From Pseudarthrobacter sulfonivorans (GTDB lineage Bacteria > Actinomycetota > Actinomycetes > Actinomycetales > Micrococcaceae): a stretch of 64,000 nucleotides of DNA. The stretch covers positions 1 through 64,000 of the forward strand of contig NZ_JACXBW010000016.1 of the NCBI RefSeq assembly GCF_014712225.1, in the 5' to 3' direction. Positions 40,729 to 47,873 of the stretch are shown here, piece by piece (positions within the stretch are counted from its first letter, which is position 1; every line of letters begins with the position of its first letter). Under the pieces are notes generated by a model. The model saw nothing but the letters and a program-made list of their open reading frames with translations. It was not told the origin of the DNA and did no database searches. The position numbers and the translations under genes are program-made.

Positions 40729-41761
40729 ATACCGCTCCGGCGCCCAGCTCCCGATTGACGGCGGGCATGATTTCGGTGGCGAGCAGCTCGATGGAGCGGG
40801 CGGTTTCCGCGAACGGCAGGCCGCCGAGGCCGATCTGCGCCATGTAGCGGCTGTTGCCCAGGGTCTGGTGGATTTGGAGGAGTTTTTCGATGATTTGCTG
40901 CGGGCTTCCCACCAGCAGTCCGCCGCCCGGATCGCTCCAGTCTTCGAACGTGGAGCGAGGGAAATGGTCCACGTTGCGTGGCATGTTCTGCTCGAAGTAT
41001 GCCCGGTAGTGGGGGTAGAAGGTGTCGCGCGCCTGCTGGGATGTGGCGGCAGCGTAGAAGTGGCCGCCCACCCCGACCGGCAGGGCTGCGGCGTCGTGGC
41101 CTGCTTCGTCGGCGCTCTGCCGGTACAGCTCGGCCAGGCGGCGGAAGCGCTCCGGGCCGGAGAGCAGGGCTATGGACAGCGGGAGTCCGAGCCTGCCGGC
41201 CCGGGCGAAGCTGGCCGGGGTACCGCCCACACCCACCCATACGGGCAGCTTTTCCTGCAGGGGCCGGGGCGCGATGTCCATGCCGGGAATGCTTTGGGTG
41301 AGGCTTCCCTTCCAGTTCAGGACGGCGTTGTCGCGGAGTTCGAGGAGCATGCGCAGCTTCTCGTCGAACAGTCCGTCGTAGTCGGCGGTGTCGTGGCCGA
41401 ACAGCGGGTAGGACTCGATGAAGGCGCCGCGGCCGGCGATGATCTCGGCACGGCCGTCGGAGATGAGGTCCAGGGTGGCGAACTGTTCGAAGAGCCGCAC
41501 GGGGTCCTGCGTGGACAGCACGGTCACCGCCGTGCTGAGCCGGAGATTGGTGGTTTCCCGGGCGATGGCCGCCAGCACAATTTCCGGAGCCGAGAGGGCG
41601 AAGTCGTGCCGGTGGTGCTCCCCCAGGCCGAGGAAGCCGAGGCCTGCCTGGTCCGCCAGCTTCGCAAGCTCAATCAGCTCCTTCAGCCGCTGATGCGGTG
41701 AGAGGGCGCTGCCGGTGTCGCTGCGGGTTAGTTCGCCGAAAGTAAAGATGCCAAAGTCCAT
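40727..41761 (-). CDS. LLM-class flavin-dependent oxidoreductase
   Basis: A 344-residue bacterial luciferase-like TIM-barrel monooxygenase. 'MDFGIFTFGEL' is the family N-terminus, followed by 'ELAKLADQAGLGFLGLGEHHRHDFALSAPEIVLAAIA', 'LSTAVTVLSTQDPVRLFEQFATLDLISDGRAEIIAGRG' and 'LPVWVGVGGTPASFARAGRLGLPL'. Reduced FMN (or F420) is the expected cofactor; the substrate is unknown. ATG 41761 is chosen for its match to family starts; ATG 41779 adds six residues. Neither has a clear ribosome site, so leaderless translation is possible. The palindrome CTTGAA-CA-TTCAAG covers the start region. Confidence 0.85.
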   Translation of the reverse strand: MDFGIFTFGELTRSDTGSALSPHQRLKELIELAKLADQAGLGFLGLGEHHRHDFALSAPEIVLAAIARETTNLRLSTAVTVLSTQDPVRLFEQFATLDLISDGRAEIIAGRGAFIESYPLFGHDTADYDGLFDEKLRMLLELRDNAVLNWKGSLTQSIPGMDIAPRPLQEKLPVWVGVGGTPASFARAGRLGLPLSIALLSGPERFRRLAELYRQSADEAGHDAAALPVGVGGHFYAAATSQQARDTFYPHYRAYFEQNMPRNVDHFPRSTFEDWSDPGGGLLVGSPQQIIEKLLQIHQTLGNSRYMAQIGLGGLPFAETARSIELLATEIMPAVNRELGAGAV

Positions 41762-41766
41762 AATTG

Positions 41767-41780
41767 CTTGAACATTCAAG
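41767..41780. promoter_or_regulatory. Palindrome CTTGAA-N2-TTCAAG at the LLM gene start
   Basis: Perfect 6-base arms at the start of the LLM gene. The TTGAA-N2-TTCAA form is typical of MarR-family operators. No MarR gene is adjacent (the nearest is at 59776), so the regulator is unidentified. Confidence 0.45.
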
Positions 41781-41822
41781 TTCGGGGATTCATTCCCAGG
41801 GCAGGGGATTCATTCCCAAGGC

Positions 41823-41860
41823 AAGCGGACGACGGCGGGAGGCGTCGCCGTCGTCCGCTT
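41823..41860. terminator. Hairpin of the GACGACGGCG family after the metallophosphoesterase gene
   Basis: A perfect 15-bp stem (AAGCGGACGACGGCG and complement) with an 8-base loop, 12 bases past the metallophosphoesterase stop on the minus strand. Confidence 0.8.
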
Positions 41861-41871
41861 CACCGCAGCGA

Positions 41872-42918
41872 TTACCCGCTGAACGGGACCTTCTCCCAGG
41901 TCAGGACCTCGCCGTCCTTTGAGCTGTTCGGAGCGACACTGAACTTCACGTAGTTGGTGGCGTTCGCCGATCCGTCCACGGTGATGCGCTGCAACTGGTC
42001 CGCGGCGGCGTCCTGACCATAGACGGCCAACCAAGGTGAGCCGGCGGCGAGCGGCCGGTTTTCGGCGTAGACATGGCTGTCACCGTTGATGAGGTAGACC
42101 GGGCCGTCGAAGCGGTTGGTCTCGTCGATGACGGCCTGGACAATTTCGCGGAACCCGGAGACTGTTTCCGGGTTGGCCTGGGCGGCGTCGAGCAGCGTCG
42201 GATCGAACATGTCAGCTTGCGTCATCAGGACCACGGCACGGTCGTTGCGGCGGGCGGCGTCGCTGAAGGTGGCGCGGATCTGCTCCAGGTCGGCCGCCGT
42301 TCGGTGCCCCACCTCGGCCAACTGCCTTGGTGTGGCAGCCGTCTCGCCTAGGCCGGTCCACGGCTGCAGGGAGTTGTTGCTGCCCTGGACGTTCACCACG
42401 GAGAATGCCACGCGGTTCTGCGTGAAGCGGACGTTCTCGGGAAGGCCCAGGCGTTCCTGGCTCTTGACGGACATGGTCTCGCCGAGCGTCTTCCCTGGTT
42501 GGTTGAAGAAGACTTCGCGCAGCTTGTCAAGCCGCTCGAGCGGGTTGTACGCGCCGTTGTTGGTGCGGTGGCAGTCCACCCATTCGTTGTCGCCGGGGGT
42601 GAAGACCAGCGGGTGCTCGAAGCTATCGAACTCGGTGCGGACGTGCTGGAAGTATTCGTCGGAACAGACGGATGACCCGTTCTTGATGTCTCCAACGTGC
42701 GCGACGAACTTCAGGTCGGTGTCGGCGTTGATGTCCTGGATGCGTGCAGGGAACTTGGCGATTTCAGCGGCGCCGTACGGGATGTCACCGATGACCCCGA
42801 AGCTGAACGCCTTGCCATTCGAGGGGACACTGGCGGTAGAAGGAACAGCAGGCGCGGCGGCGAGTCCGGTCACGGAACTAAGTGCCACCAAGGCGGTGAC
42901 GGCGCTTCTTACGAACAC
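41872..42918 (-). CDS. Secreted calcineurin-like metallophosphoesterase
   Basis: A 348-residue protein with a Sec signal ('RSAVTALVALSSVTGLAAAPA') and metallophosphoesterase motifs in order: 'FGVIGDIPYG' (D at motif I), 'AHVGDIKNG' (GD), 'TPGDNEW' (GDN) and a late 'NGDSHVY' (H). It would hydrolyse phosphoesters outside the cell; the substrate is unknown. The GTG at 42918 has GAGGAG 6 bases upstream and gives a proper signal peptide; a TTG at 42942 is the longer alternative. It is followed by a terminator hairpin. Confidence 0.82.
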   Translation of the reverse strand: MFVRSAVTALVALSSVTGLAAAPAVPSTASVPSNGKAFSFGVIGDIPYGAAEIAKFPARIQDINADTDLKFVAHVGDIKNGSSVCSDEYFQHVRTEFDSFEHPLVFTPGDNEWVDCHRTNNGAYNPLERLDKLREVFFNQPGKTLGETMSVKSQERLGLPENVRFTQNRVAFSVVNVQGSNNSLQPWTGLGETAATPRQLAEVGHRTAADLEQIRATFSDAARRNDRAVVLMTQADMFDPTLLDAAQANPETVSGFREIVQAVIDETNRFDGPVYLINGDSHVYAENRPLAAGSPWLAVYGQDAAADQLQRITVDGSANATNYVKFSVAPNSSKDGEVLTWEKVPFSG

Positions 42919-43183
42919 AGGGGTACTCCTCGGTCCAGTCAATGGCTGCTCAGGTGGCCGGGGAATCCCCTGGTGCTGCGCTGAGCGGGTGCGTTAAGAG
43001 ACTTCATGATGACGACGAACGTCGCGGGCCCACACGGTGTCCGGGCCATGAACAGGAGCTGTCGTGGTGGCCTGCGCCCCGCGAAGCCAGGTGGAGCCGG
43101 GAACAAAGCGCATGGCCGACGCCGTTGGCATAGCTAACGGCGGGCCCGCATCGACCGGGCAGCACTTTACGGGGAGGAACCAC

Positions 43184-43546
43184 ATGGTCAAGGCTGTTTG
43201 GAACGGAAAAGTCGTTGCCGAGTCTGAAGAGACGGTGGTGGTGGAAGGCAACCACTATTTCCCGCGCGACGCCGTCAACGCCGGCTACCTCAGGGACAGC
43301 GAGCTGTATTCCGTCTGCCCGTGGAAGGGCCAGGCCAGCTACCACACCCTTGAAGTGGACGGGAAGCTGAACGTCGATGCCGCCTGGTACTACCCGCAGA
43401 CCACAACGCAGGCGAAGCCAATCGAGGGCCGCATCGCCTTCTGGCGCGGCGTAACCATCGGAGGAATAGCGTCGCACAAAGCAAGCCGACGACGGCGGGA
43501 GGCGCCAGCGTCGTCCGCGTCGTCGGAGCACCCGGGAGCTTGCTGA
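43184..43546 (+). CDS. DUF427 protein with a repeat-derived C-terminal tail
   Basis: A 120-residue protein. Residues ~1-95 are a complete DUF427 domain ('MVKAVWNGKVVAESEETVVVEGNHYFPRDAVN...YSVCPWKGQASYHTLEVDG...AAWYYPQTTTQAKPIEGRIAFWRGV'). The family is widespread and has no agreed biochemical role. GGGGAGGA precedes ATG 43184. The last ~25 residues ('SHKASRRRREAPASSASSEHPG') are encoded by a copy of the dispersed GACGACGGCGGG hairpin (43485-43518), so insertion of the repeat probably replaced the original stop region. Confidence 0.82.
   Translation: MVKAVWNGKVVAESEETVVVEGNHYFPRDAVNAGYLRDSELYSVCPWKGQASYHTLEVDGKLNVDAAWYYPQTTTQAKPIEGRIAFWRGVTIGGIASHKASRRRREAPASSASSEHPGAC
43485..43518. repeat. 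GACGACGGCGGG repeat copy inside the DUF427 coding end
   Basis: About 34 bases differing from the copy at 41823-41860 at only a few positions; outer arms GACGACG/CGTCGTC still pair. It is translated as the tail of the DUF427 protein. Confidence 0.7.
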
Positions 43547-43584
43547 GGGCGTCAGCGTCGGGCATTATGCTGATCTGACCATCA

Positions 43585-44586
43585 ATGGAGATGGCTTGGC
43601 GGCACAAGGGGGAACTATTGGGATCGGATTCTGGCGACGACGGTCTCCCGAGGCTTAGGCGTTCGCCCAGCGGGCGCGTTCCGCAGTGGGCGATTGACGA
43701 GGCACTGGGCAAGTTGCAGGCTCCTGATCCCTGGCGGGGTCCCCCGGTTTCACAGATGTCAGCACGGAGGACAGCCAAGCGAAAGATCCGCGGGGGAAGG
43801 CGGAGAAAGCGGTCCGCCACGATTCTGGGCATCGCTTTGGTAGCGGGGCTCTACTTCACGCCGGCTCTCTTCGATCGGTACGTCCTGCCCGCAGCCATGC
43901 CGTACCTGCCGGGCGCCAAAGTACCGCCACCTGGTTTTGAGGCAGCGGCCGCTCCGCTCGGACTCCCGCCGGCGTCCAGCGGATCCACGGCTTACGTCCT
44001 GCAGCAGTCACCGGATCCCGGTCAGCGTTTTGTTGCCTACGACCCCTGCCGCCCCGTGCACTACGTGGTCCGCCCTGACAATGCGCCGCAGGGAACCGAG
44101 CGGCTTATCGAACAGGCGGTGTCCTTGGTCTCCGCCGCCTCCGGGCTGCAGTTTGTCTATGACGGGACCACTGCCGAAGCGCCGTCGAAAACGCGCGCAA
44201 CATACCAGCCTGACCGCTACGGCAGGCAGTGGGCGCCGGTGCTCATTGCGTGGTCCACGCCGGAGGAATCGCCCGACCTGGCCGGGAAGGTTGCTGGAAC
44301 CGGCGGGAGTGCCTATGCCCATATCCCGGGCGAACCGTACGTTTTTGTCGCCGGCCAGGTGACGCTTGACGCACCGGGGCTCGCGGAAATCCTCGCCCGT
44401 TCCGACGGCTCGCTACTGGTCCGTGCCATCATCATGCACGAGCTGGCGCATGTCCTGGGGCTGGATCACGTGGACGACCCTACGCAACTGATGCATGAAG
44501 AGAACAGCGGGCAGTTCGACTTTGGCGCCGGCGACCGGGCCGGGCTGGCCCTCCTGGGATCCGGGGCGTGCGTCCCGCGGCTGTGA
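43585..44586 (+). CDS. Membrane-anchored zinc metalloprotease (matrixin-like)
   Basis: A 333-residue protein with a cytosolic basic N-terminus, one membrane helix (about residues 75-95, 'ATILGIALVAGLYFTPALF') and an external domain ending in 'IIMHELAHVLGLDHVDDPTQLMHEENSG'. This HExxHxxGxxH zinc site followed by a Met (the Met-turn position) is the metzincin pattern. 'YDPCRPVHYVVRPDNAPQGTERLI' and the 'DGTTAE' region match actinobacterial matrixin-like proteins. ATG 43585 has no clear ribosome site; TTG 43618 with AAGGGGGA upstream is a possible start. The substrate is unknown. Confidence 0.82.
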   Translation: MEMAWRHKGELLGSDSGDDGLPRLRRSPSGRVPQWAIDEALGKLQAPDPWRGPPVSQMSARRTAKRKIRGGRRRKRSATILGIALVAGLYFTPALFDRYVLPAAMPYLPGAKVPPPGFEAAAAPLGLPPASSGSTAYVLQQSPDPGQRFVAYDPCRPVHYVVRPDNAPQGTERLIEQAVSLVSAASGLQFVYDGTTAEAPSKTRATYQPDRYGRQWAPVLIAWSTPEESPDLAGKVAGTGGSAYAHIPGEPYVFVAGQVTLDAPGLAEILARSDGSLLVRAIIMHELAHVLGLDHVDDPTQLMHEENSGQFDFGAGDRAGLALLGSGACVPRL

Positions 44587-44589
44587 CCG

Positions 44590-46125
44590 TCAGGCGAGGG
44601 CGTGGAGGAACCGTTCCAGGCCGTCTTCGCCCAGGGATACCCCGGTGTGGACGAAGTCCGGGTGACTGACCCGGTGTCCGACCGGGTGACCGCGCGGTGA
44701 TCCTTCCTTCGATTCTTCCTGTGGGTTGAGTTGGTGGGGCCAGTGGGGTGGTTCCCAGTCCTGGTGTTCGCTCTTGTACCGCCTTCCCGAGGGTGAGATC
44801 CAGCCGGGTGGTTCGTTTTTGGTGGCCGGGGTGGGGGTCCAGGGGCTGGCGTGTCTGAGCTTGTGGTGGGCCGGGCAGGCCTGGCCGAGGTTGCTGATGC
44901 CGGTGGTGCCGCCCTTGTGCCAGGCGAGGAGGTGGTCCGCTTCGTTGTCCAGTGAGTTGTTGGAACAGCCCGGGAAGGAACACTTGCCGTCCCGCAGCCG
45001 CAGCCACTGCCGCATCGCCTTGGTCAGCCGGTAACTGGTCCGGCCGATCTCCAGCGGCGCCCCGTCCCGCGGATCGACCAGGACGCGGTAGAACGAGTCG
45101 GCCCCGGTCGCCACGAGGTCCCGGGCCATCGACGCCGGGATCGGCCCGTAGCCATCCAACATCGCTGGCTCATCCGTGGCGCCGAGCAGCGAAAACACCG
45201 GGACCGTCACCAGGACCTGGGCCCGCGGCGGCGGGACCTGCCCCGGATGTTGTGCCGGGTTCATGTTGTCGCCGTCCTCGGCGCCAGGTCCGCTGGTCCC
45301 GCTTGTCCCGCCGGTTCCGCTGCTCAGGAGGGCGGCGGCGAGGACGTCGGCACGGAGCTGGGTGAGGGTCCGGGGCTCCTCGGGGCCCTGCAAACCCCGG
45401 GCGATCGCGGTGGTCCGGTTCCAGATCGCTACCGCCTCGTCCCCCGGGAGGTAAGCCGTGAGCCAGGCCATCCCGTCCCGGTCCGGCGCGTACTCCACCC
45501 GCCGGTCCAGGACACCCTTCGCGTGGCGATTCTCGATGCTCTCGGCGTGGTGGCGTTCGCGCCACGTCCTGGCCTTGTGCCGGAACCGGGAGGCCGGCAT
45601 TTCCCCGGCAGGACAGCCCCGGGCCGCGTCCGGTGCGTCCTGGTCCAGGAAGTGGGCCTCCAGCGCGGCCGCCCCGGCCCGGTCCAGGGTGGCGGCTTCT
45701 TCCACCATGACCCGGGCGTGCTGCCACGAAATGGTGCCCGCCTGCAGCGCGGCCAAGGTCAGCGGCAAAGCAGTGGTCAGCACGTGAGACTGGTTCAGCA
45801 AAGCCCCCGCTGCGCGCGGCCCGATGGCCAGGACACACCCGACCTCGGCAGTCACCGCCATCTCCTGCGCCTGCACCGGCGCGTCCGGCGACGAGACAGC
45901 TTCGGCCGTTCTGGCGAACGTCACCGCGGCCCGGGCCTTCACGCCCGCGAAGCCGGCCTCCCCTCTCCGGACCCCGGCAAGGATATCCAGGCACCCATCA
46001 CCCAGGCCGCCCAACGGATCAGCAACCGAGAACGGCTCAGAACCACACCCGTCCGCCTCGGCGTTGAGCACAGCAAGAGCGGCATCGATGTCCTCAAACG
46101 CCTTCGCCACCGCCGCTTTTCCCAT
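44590..46125 (-). CDS. DUF222 and HNH endonuclease domain protein (13E12-type)
   Basis: A 511-residue protein. Residues ~50-330 resemble DUF222 ('AVTAEVGCVLAIGPRAAGALLNQSHVL...GTISWQHARVMVEEAATL'), with a Gly/Ser/Thr-rich linker (about 260-290). The C-terminal HNH nuclease domain is 'CSFPGCSNNSLDNEADHLLAWHKGGTTGISNLGQACPAHHKLRH', holding the zinc Cys pairs and the His-Asn-His core. These genes are present in many copies in actinobacteria (the 13E12 repeat family) and are suspected mobile, but no target-site or terminal repeat was seen here. ATG 46125 is the best start; the frame is open for another 111 codons upstream. It converges on the protease gene with 3 bases between stops. Confidence 0.85.
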   Translation of the reverse strand: MGKAAVAKAFEDIDAALAVLNAEADGCGSEPFSVADPLGGLGDGCLDILAGVRRGEAGFAGVKARAAVTFARTAEAVSSPDAPVQAQEMAVTAEVGCVLAIGPRAAGALLNQSHVLTTALPLTLAALQAGTISWQHARVMVEEAATLDRAGAAALEAHFLDQDAPDAARGCPAGEMPASRFRHKARTWRERHHAESIENRHAKGVLDRRVEYAPDRDGMAWLTAYLPGDEAVAIWNRTTAIARGLQGPEEPRTLTQLRADVLAAALLSSGTGGTSGTSGPGAEDGDNMNPAQHPGQVPPPRAQVLVTVPVFSLLGATDEPAMLDGYGPIPASMARDLVATGADSFYRVLVDPRDGAPLEIGRTSYRLTKAMRQWLRLRDGKCSFPGCSNNSLDNEADHLLAWHKGGTTGISNLGQACPAHHKLRHASPWTPTPATKNEPPGWISPSGRRYKSEHQDWEPPHWPHQLNPQEESKEGSPRGHPVGHRVSHPDFVHTGVSLGEDGLERFLHALA

Positions 46126-46178
46126 ACACCCATCATGGCAAGGGGGTCTGACAATCAAGCGAGAACGCAGCGGAAGCT

Positions 46179-46206
46179 GACGACAGCGGGACTTCCCGCC
46201 GTCGTC
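46179..46206. repeat. GACGAC hairpin repeat in a divergent intergenic region
   Basis: GACGACAGCGGG and CCCGCCGTCGTC (one mismatch) around an ACTT loop. It lies between the starts of two divergent genes, so it cannot be a terminator for either. Confidence 0.7.
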
Positions 46207-46278
46207 CATCTTTCGCACGTGCCGCGCGGCTGCCGCACAACTGCCGCACAGCTGCCGCCGTGGGGCTAGCGTGGAGGC

Positions 46279-46851
46279 ATGACGGAAAGCTTTCGGTACG
46301 AGGTCGAGATCCTGCATCTGCTGGTGTCCCCCGCGCATGCCTACTTCGGCCGAGCACGCGAAGGGGCGGCGGATGTCCCCACCACGGATGCGGAAACTGT
46401 CGAACTGGTGGCGGGCAAGGGAATCGTCGGTGACCGGTTTTTCGGCAAGGCCGCGCACATGGATGCCGCCGTTACCCTGATTTCGATCGAGGCTCTCGAA
46501 GCGATGGCGGCGGAGCTGGGCACCCCACCGTTTGACCCGCTGCTGACCCGCCGCAACGTTGTCCTCCGGGGCGCTCAGCTAGCACCGCTGATTGGCGGGA
46601 ACTTTGTGCTGGAATCGCGCGGACAGGAGGTGGGGCTTAAGGCCGGCCGGCCCGCGAACCCTTGCACGTGGATGGACCAGATGCTCGCACCCGGCGCCCA
46701 CAAAGCGATGCGGGGACGCGGGGGCGTGCGCTGCCAGCCGCTCACGGACGGGTTCCTGCACCGCGGCCCGGCTGTACTGGTCAGCCCCGTCCCGCTGAAT
46801 CCGGAACGCGCGGGCGAGGCCTCAATGTTACGGGCGTCAAGGCTGCCCTAG
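46279..46851 (+). CDS. MOSC-domain protein
   Basis: A 190-residue MOSC (molybdenum cofactor sulfurase C-terminal) domain protein: 'VELVAGKGIVGDRFFGKAAHMDAAVTLISIEALEAM', 'LLTRRNVVLRGAQLAPLIGGNFVL', 'NPCTWMDQMLAPGAHKAMRGRGGVRCQPLTDG' with the conserved Cys. MOSC proteins bind sulfurated molybdenum cofactor or transfer sulfur; the partner is unknown. TGGAGG precedes ATG 46279. It converges on the VOC gene. Confidence 0.85.
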   Translation: MTESFRYEVEILHLLVSPAHAYFGRAREGAADVPTTDAETVELVAGKGIVGDRFFGKAAHMDAAVTLISIEALEAMAAELGTPPFDPLLTRRNVVLRGAQLAPLIGGNFVLESRGQEVGLKAGRPANPCTWMDQMLAPGAHKAMRGRGGVRCQPLTDGFLHRGPAVLVSPVPLNPERAGEASMLRASRLP

Positions 46852-46869
46852 TACGGTTCGCGAGGCCGG

Positions 46870-47241
46870 TCAGACGTGCTGATCGACCAGTACCGGGTTC
46901 CCGTCCGGGTCCACCACGATGAAGCTTCCCGGCCCGGATGAGGTTTCATCGGCCTCGGACACGAACTCGGCGCCCTGGGACTTGAGTTCCCGCTGGATGC
47001 GGCGCACATCGGTAAAGGAGTCGACCGCTTCGGCGTTCTGGTTCCAGCCCGGGTTGAACGTGAGCATGTTCTTCTCAAACATGCCTTGGAAGAGGCCGAT
47101 CACCGTCTCGCCGTTCTTCAAAATCAGCCAGTTTTGGGTGATGTCGCCACCGAAGCTGGTGAAGCCGAGTTTCTCGTAGAACGCTGCTGACGCTGCAATG
47201 TCCTTGACTGTGAGGCTGATTGAAAAGGCGCCGAGCTCCAT
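46870..47241 (-). CDS. VOC (glyoxalase/bleomycin-resistance) family protein
   Basis: A 123-residue single VOC domain: 'FSISLTVKDIAASAAFYEKLGF' then 'NWLILKNGETVIGLFQGMFEKNMLTFNPGW' and 'GSFIVVDPDGNPVLVDQH'. It would act as a dimer with a metal at the subunit interface. The activity is not predictable. GGAGTG precedes ATG 47241. Confidence 0.82.
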   Translation of the reverse strand: MELGAFSISLTVKDIAASAAFYEKLGFTSFGGDITQNWLILKNGETVIGLFQGMFEKNMLTFNPGWNQNAEAVDSFTDVRRIQRELKSQGAEFVSEADETSSGPGSFIVVDPDGNPVLVDQHV

Positions 47242-47288
47242 GGGTCACTCCACTCTCAAAGGGGACGAATGCTCCGATGATACCTACA

Positions 47289-47735
47289 TCAGCGCCACGG
47301 ATCCCCGGCCGCCTTGGCGTACTGCTTCCAGGCGTATCCCCAGGGGATAACAGCGATGACGACAATGATGAAGGAGCAACTGAACAACACTGAATCTATT
47401 CCGGCGTTTGCAGTTCCGGAGGCCAGGTAGGGGACGGCAACAGCCGCCATCCAGATCAGTTTCCAAATCACCTCGAAAAGCAGGATCGGGAGCAGCTTCA
47501 CGGGGTACCTGAGTCCGAGGAAAACCAAGAGCGACATCGCGGTCAGGATGCTGGTGACCACCCCGTCCATCACCGGGTGGGACCCGAGGTCCAGAAGAAG
47601 CGGCCACTTCACAATGGCGAGCCCCACTCCCATGAAGGCGTAACCGAACCGCATGACGTTCAGGCGGCGGATCGAAAGCCCCGAGTCGGCAGGGGCAGTC
47701 CGGACGGTGGAGCCGGCAATCTGGGCAGTGGTCAC
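47289..47735 (-). CDS. Four-helix membrane protein of unknown function
   Basis: Not recognised. The 148-residue protein has four hydrophobic segments (about 33-50, 57-75, 82-102 and 113-135) and short polar ends: cytosolic N-terminus 'DSGLSIRRLNVMRFGYAFMG', C-terminus 'WKQYAKAAGDPWR'. The GTG start at 47735 has GAGGAG upstream. It lies downstream of the LuxR-type regulator on the same strand (138-base gap), which could control it. The VOC gene follows 47 bases later. Confidence 0.65.
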   Translation of the reverse strand: MTTAQIAGSTVRTAPADSGLSIRRLNVMRFGYAFMGVGLAIVKWPLLLDLGSHPVMDGVVTSILTAMSLLVFLGLRYPVKLLPILLFEVIWKLIWMAAVAVPYLASGTANAGIDSVLFSCSFIIVVIAVIPWGYAWKQYAKAAGDPWR

Positions 47736-47873
47736 GTCGTTCTCCTCGATGTGGCGGTAATGTTCGGGCGCACTTCGAATCTAGGTCTGGCCGGACGAGA
47801 AAGGATCAGTGGAACCACGGATCCGGCACTTAAACCACTGAGGTTCAGTGACACTAACGAGTTTTCAGTAGCG

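Noticed and set aside
44590..46125. DUF222/HNH gene as an active mobile intron or intein
   Set aside because: It is free-standing, with no intron structure, intein splice residues, terminal repeats or target duplication visible.
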